From contig JABDMH010000026.1 of the NCBI GenBank assembly GCA_013001595.1, forward strand, positions 1-39,185: a stretch of 39,185 bases of DNA, given 5' to 3'. The stretch comes from Saprospiraceae bacterium. Lineage in GTDB: Bacteria > Bacteroidota > Bacteroidia > Chitinophagales > Saprospiraceae. The translations under genes were made by a program, and so were the position numbers. Below the pieces are notes generated by a model. The model had not been told where the DNA came from, made no database searches, and worked only from the letters and a program-made list of their open reading frames with translations. Each line of letters starts with the position of its first letter. Position 1 is the stretch's first letter. Below, in pieces: positions 8,420 through 16,003 of the stretch.

Positions 8420-8427
8420 TAAAGGTA
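8420..8427 (-). promoter_or_regulatory. Weak -7-like box for the GH31 gene
   Basis: TACCTTTA on the minus strand differs from the Bacteroidota element TAnnTTTG only at the last base and lies about 20 bases before the chosen start at 8401. No clear -33 element was seen. Confidence 0.3.
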
Positions 8428-8562
8428 TTAGGTTTCTGTATACATGTCTCTGGAAAGTAAAAGGTGGGCTTGCTTTCGTTTCATCTATGGACACGACATT
8501 ATGGTATGCTTTTGTTTTCTACTGAGGAAAATGTCTTTGTTTGGACTGATGTAAGTTCCTCT

Positions 8563-9279
8563 TTATCGAACTGATTCTACCCCAGTCATCGGCCGATAAT
8601 ACCATCTGTAAATACGTTCAGCGGACACACCTAGTGCATACAATATTCGGAAGAGCATCACGTGCATAACATGCCGAAAAGGTCCCTTAACTACAAAGTG
8701 AGCGGCACTGGTGGAAACTTTGTCCGGCAGTAATTTCAGCTTTCCCTTTCTGCGGATGATCTTGGACATTTCTACATCCTCCATGATCGGCAGTTTAATT
8801 CGATCCAGATCTGCGACCAGATCTTTTCTTCGCATGAATATTGCCCTATCACCCCAAAATTCACCCATCACTTTTGAAAACAGATTGTACATTTTTGGCA
8901 ACCTCTTGACAAACCAATGATTCGATCTGAAATACGTAGAAAAGCCCCCGCCAGCTACCGCAGGTTCAGTAAATGCGTCGAGTACTTTTTTGCACCACAG
9001 CTTTGGCAACCATGTATCGGCATGTAAAAACAAAAGAATAGGACCCAGGGCCTTTGCTGCACCAATGGCACAAAAATGCCCACGACCTTTTTGATTTGAT
9101 TCGACGATCAAAATGGAATCAGGCAATATTCCGGTAAGCATTTTTCTTAAATTATGGCTGGTTACCAGGATCACTTCAGTTCGACACAGTGTCGTGTGGG
9201 TAGATAGCAGCGTTTTTTCAAGCTCATCCGAAAAGTAGCCATAAGGAATAATGATGGAGATTGCTGGGAGATCTGTCAT
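8563..9279 (-). CDS. Glycosyltransferase family 2, TIGR04283-type
   Basis: This is a 238-residue GT-A glycosyltransferase if translation starts at the ATG at 9279; a TTG three codons upstream also keeps the frame. ISIIIPYG opens the Rossmann-like fold. RGHFCAIGAAKALGPILL precedes LFLHADTWLP, where the HAD segment binds the nucleotide-sugar metal. GDRAIFMRR and LPIMEDVEMS are the later signatures of the TIGR04283 group, whose database name links it to arsenosugar biosynthesis. The usual companions (the TIGR04282 protein, the arsenic methyltransferase or the radical SAM enzyme) are not in this window. The protein lacks a signal peptide, so it acts in the cytoplasm or at the inner membrane face. 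Its own promoter-like box lies at 9296-9303. Confidence 0.8.
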   Translation of the reverse strand: MTDLPAISIIIPYGYFSDELEKTLLSTHTTLCRTEVILVTSHNLRKMLTGILPDSILIVESNQKGRGHFCAIGAAKALGPILLFLHADTWLPKLWCKKVLDAFTEPAVAGGGFSTYFRSNHWFVKRLPKMYNLFSKVMGEFWGDRAIFMRRKDLVADLDRIKLPIMEDVEMSKIIRRKGKLKLLPDKVSTSAAHFVVKGPFRHVMHVMLFRILYALGVSAERIYRWYYRPMTGVESVR

Positions 9280-9295
9280 GGGAATCAATGATCGC

Positions 9296-9303
9296 CAAAG
9301 ATA
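9296..9303 (-). promoter_or_regulatory. Bacteroidota -7 element before the GT2 gene
   Basis: TATCTTTG matches TAnnTTTG exactly and ends 17 bases before the ATG at 9279. It places the expected transcript start near 9289 and argues against a start further upstream. A clear -33 TTTG was not found. Confidence 0.45.
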
Positions 9304-9445
9304 AATATTGGAACCGCTCTAACCTCGGATATTCTCCCATGATGCCAAAGATTTTTTTTTGATCGTGTTTCCGTTATAACTTTCCCTTGTGATAAATCGT
9401 GGACTCTTTGCTGGTTCGATAGGTACATCGACTTGTGAGGCAAGT

Positions 9446-10939
9446 CTAGTTCGATTGTGCATCGCGATACCAGTCAGGTGTGCCAAACCAGGCATCCATC
9501 TCTGCTTCGAAAGGTGCATACACTGAGGGTGGTTCGGGTATCCCTCCCCGATCCTCAGTGTTTATCATCCAATCATCGAGGATCTTACGCATACGGAGTA
9601 AGGCTGCTTCATGTTCAGGATCTTCTGAGTCTGCAAGATTATTAATTTCATAAGGGTCTGTTTGGGTGTCATATAGTAGTTCAGTTGGTAGAGGTTCCAT
9701 AAGCGCGGCGGCAGCACCCTCGAGCGCTCCTTCTGCATAGAGTGTACGCATCAGTGGTTTAACTAGAAAGCATTTTTCTTTGTAACGATTGAGCAGAGTG
9801 AAGCCCGTGTTGGGAAGAAAGTTGCGGATGTAGTGATAGCGCGACTCGCGGACAGACCGTTGCCGATTAATGGTTTCATCGATCCGATCTCGGGCACTGA
9901 TGGCATGGGTTCTGGGAGTATCCGTAGATGCTCCCAAAAAGATGCGACTTTGCATTCCCGTTGGCTTGGGTATGTCCGCGATGGACAGCGTTGTAGCAGT
10001 TATATCGAGTAAACTGATAACTGCATCTTCTACCGTACCTGCTGCATATTGAGGTGGAGGAGTATAGTCTTTCGGCCATTGAATAATCATTGGAACATGG
10101 ATGCCTGAGTCCCAGAGCCAGTGAATACCCCGAGCTTCAAGACGTCCATTGTCGGCAAAAAACATCAATACGGTGTTGTCAGCTAAGCCATCTTTCTGCA
10201 ACTGCTCCAAGATTATTCCCACTCGCTTGTCCATGCCAGAAACAGAATTAAGGTATCGTGCCCATTCTTGTCGTGTAATTTCGTGATCCGGATAATATGG
10301 AGGAGGATTCACATTTTCGGCGGTAGCTATTTGCTCATGTATGTCTTCACCCACCCATTTTACACGTTTTTTTTCGGCAGACTTTCGATCATAGATGTCA
10401 TATTCGGCTTCGAGTGTATTGATTTGTGCAAAGAAAGGTTGATTTGTTTTTAGTAGCTCCCAGCTATCTGATTGATAGACGGGTCCTTCATTAACGAAGT
10501 TCAAGTCTAACTTGCCAGTGCCCACTATTTCGTTGCCTATCGCCTTAATGTTTGATGTGAAGTAACCAGCTTCGGTAAGAAGATGCGTGATTGGTCGGAC
10601 ACCATTTGGCAATCGATAGTCGTCATCTCGATGTGAACGCATATGGTGCATGTCCGTAGTGGTTTGATACATGCCTGTCATAAATGCAGATCTGCTTGGT
10701 GCACAAACAGGTGATGTGGAATAGACATTGGTATAACGTACTCCTTTTGCTGCCAGACCATCCAGGTGCGGAGTGCGCACATTTTCTGCCCCATAGCATC
10801 CTAAATCCAGGTCAAAATTCTCCCCAACAATCCATAGAATATTTGGAGGCTTGCTATCAGTATTCTCTTTCTCATTTTGTAGACCTGTACATGCGAAAAA
10901 AGAAAAAGTGATGATAAGTACTAAGAGATCATTACGCAT
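9446..10939 (-). CDS. Lipoprotein sulfatase, family S1 (heparan N-sulfatase-like)
   Basis: Type I sulfatases hydrolyse sulfate esters or sulfamates using a formylglycine made from Cys or Ser. The 497-residue product carries a lipoprotein signal (lipobox SFFAC, lipidated Cys17), so it is membrane-anchored and probably faces the periplasm or cell surface. The formylglycine motif is CAPSR with Cys79, in VCAPSRSAFMTGMY. The N-terminal metal site reads VGENFDLDLGCYG, with Glu-Asn where most sulfatases have Asp-Asp. The later metal site is FFADNG (Asp-Asn), followed by SGIHVPMIIQWP. The layout resembles N-sulfoglucosamine sulfohydrolase and the S1_8 type; the sulfated substrate is unknown. It needs an anaerobic or aerobic sulfatase-maturing enzyme encoded elsewhere. 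Confidence 0.85.
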   Translation of the reverse strand: MRNDLLVLIITFSFFACTGLQNEKENTDSKPPNILWIVGENFDLDLGCYGAENVRTPHLDGLAAKGVRYTNVYSTSPVCAPSRSAFMTGMYQTTTDMHHMRSHRDDDYRLPNGVRPITHLLTEAGYFTSNIKAIGNEIVGTGKLDLNFVNEGPVYQSDSWELLKTNQPFFAQINTLEAEYDIYDRKSAEKKRVKWVGEDIHEQIATAENVNPPPYYPDHEITRQEWARYLNSVSGMDKRVGIILEQLQKDGLADNTVLMFFADNGRLEARGIHWLWDSGIHVPMIIQWPKDYTPPPQYAAGTVEDAVISLLDITATTLSIADIPKPTGMQSRIFLGASTDTPRTHAISARDRIDETINRQRSVRESRYHYIRNFLPNTGFTLLNRYKEKCFLVKPLMRTLYAEGALEGAAAALMEPLPTELLYDTQTDPYEINNLADSEDPEHEAALLRMRKILDDWMINTEDRGGIPEPPSVYAPFEAEMDAWFGTPDWYRDAQSN

Positions 10940-11201
10940 GGTGGCAAGCTATTGGTCAAAGCAAGATATAGATAATGTAGAAATACTTCCTGATCGTCTA
11001 ATGCCAAATATGCAATTAATCGCCTAGGCCCTGCTTACATTCGCTGCAGTCACTTGATGATACCATGTGATTTTTAAACCAGTCTCCAGTACTAGATTCT
11101 TCAACCACGAAGGCAATGCAAATTAGCGACCACCGTGTGAAAGTCTAGTAGCTTTTGTATATTTCATTACTGCAAATAATATCAAGTAAACCAAATTTCA
11201 G
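10940..11201. other. Divergent intergenic region between sulfatase and enolase-superfamily genes
   Basis: These 262 bases should hold both promoters. On the plus strand TAGCTTTTG at 11149-11157 is one base longer than the TAnnTTTG element and lies 44 bases before the enolase-superfamily ATG. On the minus strand TTGCTTTG lies near 10960 and only partly fits. No operator-like palindrome was identified. Confidence 0.3.
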
Positions 11202-12482
11202 ATGAAGAAAAACAGACTTTCTCGACGTTCATTTTTTTCCAAAGGTGCCATAGGAGTGACTGGGGCAATGGTAGCTAGTTCTTTTGATGGTCTAGCACAT
11301 TCTGTAGATTCCACATCCAAATTTTCAAGCCCATCTCAACTTAAAATCACTGAAGTCAAATGTGGTCTCATACGTGGCGAGCATAGTCTATTCGTAAAAA
11401 TCTACACCAATCAAGGCATAGTAGGGCATGGACAAGGAGTGGACGGTGTATATGGCACCTACTACGTTGTGCACCACATTGCCAAGCGGCACCTGATTGG
11501 TACCAACCCCCTAAACGTAAATCGTCTGCAGGAGGAGATAAGGAGAGGAGGTCTTTTTAAAGGTGCTCAGGCTGGCATGTATGTCTGCGTAATGACGGCA
11601 ATCGAGACTGCACTTTGGGATTTAGTAGGTAAAGCACTAGAGCTACCAGTTTACCAACTGCTTGGTGGAAAATTTCGCGACAAAATTAGAGTGTATTGTG
11701 ATACAGCTGGGAGCCGACTTGCGCCCGACGAAATGGGTCGGCGAGCCAAAGAAGATGTTGATAAGTACGGTTTTACAGCAGTGAAATTCGATATCGATGA
11801 TCGCAGAGATCCAAACAAGCTCGATGCTTATAATTGGAGCGTCAGTATACCTGAATTGGAGCGCATGGAAAGTCAGATAGCTGCAGTCCGGGAGGCGGTG
11901 GGTCCTTACATAGATATTTGTGTAGATTGTCACGGTCGATTCGATGAAGTGTCTGGGATGAAGATCGCGAAAGCCTTGGAGACATATAATCTAATGTGGC
12001 TGGAAGAACCAGTGCCGGCGGAAGTTCCAGAGTCCTATGCCCGAATCCGAGAGTCGACGTCCACTCCAATATGTGGCGGAGAAAACTGGTATTTGACCCA
12101 TGGATTCCGCCATCCGCTGGAGATCGGTGCTGTTGATGTAATTATGCCAGATCTACAAAAATGTGGCGGTCTTGGAGAAGGACTACGCATAGCCAATATG
12201 GCCAATACCTACAACGTGCCGTTTGCTCCTCATATGGTTGCTTCCTATCTAGGTGCGATGTCATCTGCGCATGTTTGCGCCGCCGTTCCCAATTTTCTGA
12301 TTTTAGAGTGGCAGATTTATTTTCACGAACAGAAGATGTACGAAGAGATCGTGACCTACGACGGACCAATGCTGACTGAGGATGGTCATATTCCACTGCG
12401 CGATACTCCTGGAATTGGCGTTGAGATTAATGAGGAAGGCATGCGTAAATATGCAGCACCCAATGTACCTTTCTTTGAATAA
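11202..12482 (+). CDS. Tat-exported enolase-superfamily enzyme (mandelate racemase/sugar acid dehydratase-like)
   Basis: The 426-residue product begins with a twin-arginine signal (SRRSFF at residues 7-12, then a hydrophobic stretch GAIGVTGAMVA), so it is exported folded to the periplasm. The catalytic barrel has the metal ligands Asp242 in VDCHGR, Glu268 in LEEPVP and Glu294 in GGEN. KFDID near 195-199 is the strand-2 region. His344 in APHMVAS with Asp317 in MPDLQKCGG would form the His-Asp dyad of the sugar-acid dehydratase group. His244 next to the first ligand is typical of gluconate, galactonate or mannonate dehydratase relatives. The reaction is probably metal-dependent proton abstraction next to a carboxylate, giving dehydration or epimerisation of an aldonic or uronic acid. 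The substrate is not determined. It stands alone on the plus strand among minus-strand glycan genes. Confidence 0.8.
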   Translation: MKKNRLSRRSFFSKGAIGVTGAMVASSFDGLAHSVDSTSKFSSPSQLKITEVKCGLIRGEHSLFVKIYTNQGIVGHGQGVDGVYGTYYVVHHIAKRHLIGTNPLNVNRLQEEIRRGGLFKGAQAGMYVCVMTAIETALWDLVGKALELPVYQLLGGKFRDKIRVYCDTAGSRLAPDEMGRRAKEDVDKYGFTAVKFDIDDRRDPNKLDAYNWSVSIPELERMESQIAAVREAVGPYIDICVDCHGRFDEVSGMKIAKALETYNLMWLEEPVPAEVPESYARIRESTSTPICGGENWYLTHGFRHPLEIGAVDVIMPDLQKCGGLGEGLRIANMANTYNVPFAPHMVASYLGAMSSAHVCAAVPNFLILEWQIYFHEQKMYEEIVTYDGPMLTEDGHIPLRDTPGIGVEINEEGMRKYAAPNVPFFE

Positions 12483-12556
12483 GTAAATACTTGTAGGATC
12501 TGCAATCAGGACCTGAAGCCAGGCTGAATAAAAGATCGGACGGAATAGATGGTAAG

Positions 12557-13471
12557 CTATCTTTTCCAGTGTTGGGATATAAAATCCGCAGCGTGTACAT
12601 ATGCTTCATCCAACTGGTTGACGCCAGACTCCGAGCCTCCAATATCGATGCCGATATGTCCTTGGAAGTCAATAATGTCAAGTGTTTCAAAAAAGACATC
12701 CCAGCGAATGTTGCCTTCCCCGATGGGGAGGTGCTCCACCTTTGATCCCCCATTGTCAGAAATATGGATGTAGTCTACATGGCCTTTTAACCTCCGTAAA
12801 GACAGTGAGAGGTTCTCTTTCATCACAAATTGGTTGGCCGTATCCAAGTTAAACTTGAGGTTATCCATTTTGACTGCATCGAAAAAATATAGGAATCCAT
12901 CGGTCGAGGAAGACAAGACACCAACGGCTGGATGCATCACATAATTTAGACCGTATTTTTTCGCAATCTCACAGGCAGTACGATAGGTGTCCACAATTTT
13001 ATCCCAATATTTTTCCCAAGAGATGTCCTTGGGAAGATACGCCGCATTTAATACCTCTTCATCATAGTGACGGACTACAGGAATGTCTTGTGGAAATTGA
13101 AAAGGAGGAAGGGGTGCATTGTCCAAAATGCCTAGAGACCCCATGGAATGAGCTACTTCACAAGCTTTTTCAAAGAGTGACAATTGCTGCTGAGTTACCT
13201 GTTCATCCATTGCACTTAATGCAGGTAGTACTGCACAGAAATAGGGTACATGAAGACCTTCGTCTGATAGTTTTTGAGCTATCTGATTCTTTAGACCGTA
13301 CACCTCCAGCAGATGCTTTTCCCTGATTCCCTCTAACTCTATCGATGAGAAACCCAGCATTCTCATTTCGTTGATGTGCGCAATGGTGTCGGCTGCATTC
13401 GGTGGATATCCATATTTAGATATGGCATATAAATAGGCACAAACAATTCTATCGTTTATTTTATGATCCAC
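12557..13471 (-). CDS. Sugar phosphate isomerase/epimerase-like TIM-barrel protein
   Basis: The 304-residue protein fits the xylose isomerase-like / AP endonuclease 2 superfamily, which isomerises or epimerises sugars with a divalent metal. Visible metal-site segments are IELEGI (Glu), VMHPAVG (His), FNLDTANQF (Asp) and VDYIHISDNGG (His and Asp), followed by LPIGEGNIRWD and GIDIGGSESG. No signal peptide is present, so it acts in the cytoplasm. The start is GTG at 13471; there is no in-frame ATG until deep in the first helix. The gap to the upstream transporter stop is only two bases, so both are almost certainly one operon. The actual sugar is unknown; the neighbourhood suggests one released from a sulfated glycan. 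Confidence 0.75.
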   Translation of the reverse strand: MDHKINDRIVCAYLYAISKYGYPPNAADTIAHINEMRMLGFSSIELEGIREKHLLEVYGLKNQIAQKLSDEGLHVPYFCAVLPALSAMDEQVTQQQLSLFEKACEVAHSMGSLGILDNAPLPPFQFPQDIPVVRHYDEEVLNAAYLPKDISWEKYWDKIVDTYRTACEIAKKYGLNYVMHPAVGVLSSSTDGFLYFFDAVKMDNLKFNLDTANQFVMKENLSLSLRRLKGHVDYIHISDNGGSKVEHLPIGEGNIRWDVFFETLDIIDFQGHIGIDIGGSESGVNQLDEAYVHAADFISQHWKR

Positions 13472-13473
13472 AT

Positions 13474-14763
13474 TTATAGGTTTACAAATCCCAGAAATCC
13501 AATAATGGAAACAAATAAGGTAAATAATGTGATCAATCCAATTAGTATATTTTTAAACAGCCCAGCTTTGTGGGCTCCCATATCCTTTTTTTTATTGATC
13601 TGTATCCACATCAAAAATAATACGAGGGGTGTAACGATCAGGGCCAGTGCCTGGGAAGCAATCATCACCACTACTGGTCTACCTCCAAATATCGGGACAG
13701 CTAATCCGAGCAGTGCATAAAATATGATGATGGCCCGATTTTGTGTCGTAGAAAGATCCAAACGCTGGTTTCGGTAGTCAGACAGGAGCATTGGTACTAG
13801 CAAATAGTGCGGAAAGAGCGATGATATTCCAGCGGCAACCAGGCCTCCTACAAACAAAGTTATGGCAAATTGACCTGCCAGCGGTTCTAGAAGTCTGACC
13901 ATATCGATGGCATTGTCCACTTCCAGGCCAAGTGGATAAAGTGTGCCTGCTGCTGCTGCCATGATGGCAAGACTTAATACCAGCATTAAGAAGGCGGAGA
14001 CGGCGGCATCTTTCTTTTCGTCCTTTAAATTTGAGATGTTCCAGTTTTTTTCCTTAACTGTAGTGGATCGTATGATATAAAGTACACCCCCCATGGTGGT
14101 GCCAAGCATTCCGGCCACAATCAGACCGGCATTGGCTTCATTGGGTATGCTGGGAAGCATACCAGAGAGCACTTGGATTGGATCCTCGATCACCAACATA
14201 GCTGTCAGCAGAAAGCTCACTCCCATGATGGTGACAAATACAATTAGGATCTTTTCCACCAACCCGTATTTGCTGTTGAAGAGCATCCCTACGATCAGGG
14301 ATCCCACAACCATGGTAATTAGGATGGTGCTGATCCCGTCTCTCGATGCACTAAACAACTTGCTGTATTCGTGAATGATTTCAGAAACAATGGCCATGAC
14401 TCCAATGCTCGAAACCATCTCAGAAATAATGAGCGACCATAGGACCAGCTGTGCTGTTTTTGTGCCGAAATTGCTTCTGAAACTTTGTATTGCTGTTTGT
14501 CCAGTGACTAAAGTGTACTGACCAAAGGTGACAATCAGGATATAGCTGAAGATGCAAGAAATCATTACAGCCCAACTTAAGGTCATACCATAGCTGGCTC
14601 CGGCCGATGCCATGGTAGTTATACTTCCTGTCCCAATGTTGTATCCCACCAGAAATAAACCAGGGCCAATGGCGGTGATTAGGAGCAGAAATCTTTTGAG
14701 CTTCTCTTTCAAGCTATCAAGTAAAGTTTGTGAGAAGTGGTCAATCTGGCAATCACAATTCAA
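13474..14763 (-). CDS. NRAMP-family transporter with non-canonical metal site
   Basis: The 429-residue protein has about eleven hydrophobic helices with the NRAMP layout: an IGPGLFLVG start to helix 1, GQYTLVTGQTAIQSF in helix 3, and GTTMGGVLYIIRS in helix 6. Known metal transporters have DPGN in helix 1 and MPH in helix 6. Here the matching segments are NIGT (after GY) and MGG, so the Asp, Asn and His ligands are gone and only Met remains. The protein may carry another cation or another substrate class. The frame has no ATG near its beginning; TTG at 14763 or TTG at 14712 are the possible starts, and the latter gives an N-terminus (MKEKLKRFLLL) closer to NRAMP proteins. It leads an operon with the downstream TIM-barrel isomerase. 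Confidence 0.75.
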   Translation of the reverse strand: MNCDCQIDHFSQTLLDSLKEKLKRFLLLITAIGPGLFLVGYNIGTGSITTMASAGASYGMTLSWAVMISCIFSYILIVTFGQYTLVTGQTAIQSFRSNFGTKTAQLVLWSLIISEMVSSIGVMAIVSEIIHEYSKLFSASRDGISTILITMVVGSLIVGMLFNSKYGLVEKILIVFVTIMGVSFLLTAMLVIEDPIQVLSGMLPSIPNEANAGLIVAGMLGTTMGGVLYIIRSTTVKEKNWNISNLKDEKKDAAVSAFLMLVLSLAIMAAAAGTLYPLGLEVDNAIDMVRLLEPLAGQFAITLFVGGLVAAGISSLFPHYLLVPMLLSDYRNQRLDLSTTQNRAIIIFYALLGLAVPIFGGRPVVVMIASQALALIVTPLVLFLMWIQINKKKDMGAHKAGLFKNILIGLITLFTLFVSIIGFLGFVNL

Positions 14764-15186
14764 TGGTCAGTTTTAAGGCCATCAGGCAAAAGCCTAAGTC
14801 TCATCAGGTGACTAATTTGCAATGGCATTGCGAACAAAATAGGAATATCTGAGTAAATCTATATTTCCCGTATAAAGGGCCTATTTTACCCCTCTTGCGG
14901 GTGACTAAGGATGCTTTCATGCGTCAATGACCAAAAGGCAATTGTCAATATTCTCCTAAAGACGAATGCCTGCGGATCTAGTGCTTTAATCCTGCGTTTC
15001 AGAAGATAGTCTAGCAACTTAGCGATTCTAATGGGTTAGAACTCACATATGGCGAGAATACTGAAGATTAACTTTCTCCTGAATTGACTTCTTCAAGTTT
15101 AGTTCTAGGTGGAAATCAGGCCATTGAGACCTATTAATTGATATATGTCACTACATTCGCAGCTGCATACTTCATATCTTTATTCG
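14764..15186. other. Divergent intergenic region, nothing further supported
   Basis: About 420 bases separate the divergent transporter and lipoprotein genes and should contain both promoters. Only near-matches to the -7 element are seen (TATTTTG on the minus strand near 14840 and TAATTTG on the plus strand near 14815). A 4-bp hairpin AGGC/GCCT with an AAAA loop is at 14784-14795. No gene was found. Confidence 0.3.
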
Positions 15187-15942
15187 ATGTTTATAAGTAA
15201 GTCATTCATTCTATTCAGCGTTTGTTTAATTTTTGCGTCATGTGGGTCTGAACCAAAGGTGATTCAACCCAAATCGGGATCATCTGAGGAGATGGAGACC
15301 GACGTGGCCAGGGACCGTTCGACTTCGGATGTTCACGAAGTAGTCGTGGAAGATTTCCTGCATGCTTCGAGGTATACGTATCTCCAGGTCAAAGAGCAGG
15401 GAGAAAGCTTTTGGATCGCTGTACCCTTTACAGAAGTAGAGAAGGGTAAGCGCTATTTTTATCAGGGTGGCATGCGCATGGAGAATTTTAAGAGTAAGGA
15501 ACACGATCGGGTTTTTGAAAGGCTGTATTTAGTCGATCGAGTCAGTGAGATACCAAGTATGGATCCTATTGCTAGTGATCGGGGTGAGATCGACATGCAC
15601 GGTGGAAAAGTTAAGCCTCTCACGGAAAGCATTCAACCGATTGAGGGGGGCATAGGGCTGGCACAATTATTCTCCGATCCAGCAAAATATAATGACCAGA
15701 TACTTCTGGTGAAGGGGCAATGTGTAAAGGTGAATCAAAATATTATGGGCAAAAATTGGGTTCATCTACAAGATGGTAGCAAAGATGATTCAGATGATAG
15801 TTTAGACCTAACCATTACTACCAAGGAGGAAGTGCAGGTAGGTGCAGTGGTTAGCTTTGAAGGTAAGATTGCAACAGATCGAGATATTGGCTCTGGTTAC
15901 CACTTTGACATTATCATGGAAGAGGCCGTCTTGGTCAATTGA
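15187..15942 (+). CDS. Lipoprotein with OB-like domain, upstream of ccsBA
   Basis: Starting at the ATG at 15187 the product is 251 residues with a lipoprotein signal (ILFSVCLIFASC, lipobox FASC). A start 14 codons upstream would spoil the signal peptide. Two similar parts follow a Ser/Glu-rich linker: a first beta-rich part (HASRYTYLQVKEQGESFWIA, then KRYFYQGGMRMENF) and a second that reads like an OB fold (LLVKGQCVKV, WVHLQDGS, LTITTKEEVQVGAVVSFEGKI). Such two-part proteins occur next to cytochrome c genes in Bacteroidota, as I recall, but the biochemical role is unclear. It precedes the CcsBA gene by 61 bases on the same strand, so co-transcription is likely and a part in heme or cytochrome c handling can be inferred. 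Confidence 0.65.
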   Translation: MFISKSFILFSVCLIFASCGSEPKVIQPKSGSSEEMETDVARDRSTSDVHEVVVEDFLHASRYTYLQVKEQGESFWIAVPFTEVEKGKRYFYQGGMRMENFKSKEHDRVFERLYLVDRVSEIPSMDPIASDRGEIDMHGGKVKPLTESIQPIEGGIGLAQLFSDPAKYNDQILLVKGQCVKVNQNIMGKNWVHLQDGSKDDSDDSLDLTITTKEEVQVGAVVSFEGKIATDRDIGSGYHFDIIMEEAVLVN

Positions 15943-16003
15943 CCGCTACAACCCATCGTGACTTAAAAGCCACTATAGCCGCCTGGTTCTAGAAAATTAA
16001 TAC

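Noticed and set aside
9430-9446. 6-bp inverted repeat GACTTG/CAAGTC at the sulfatase stop
   Set aside because: It overlaps the stop codon and lacks a T-tract on the minus strand, so a terminator call is not supported.
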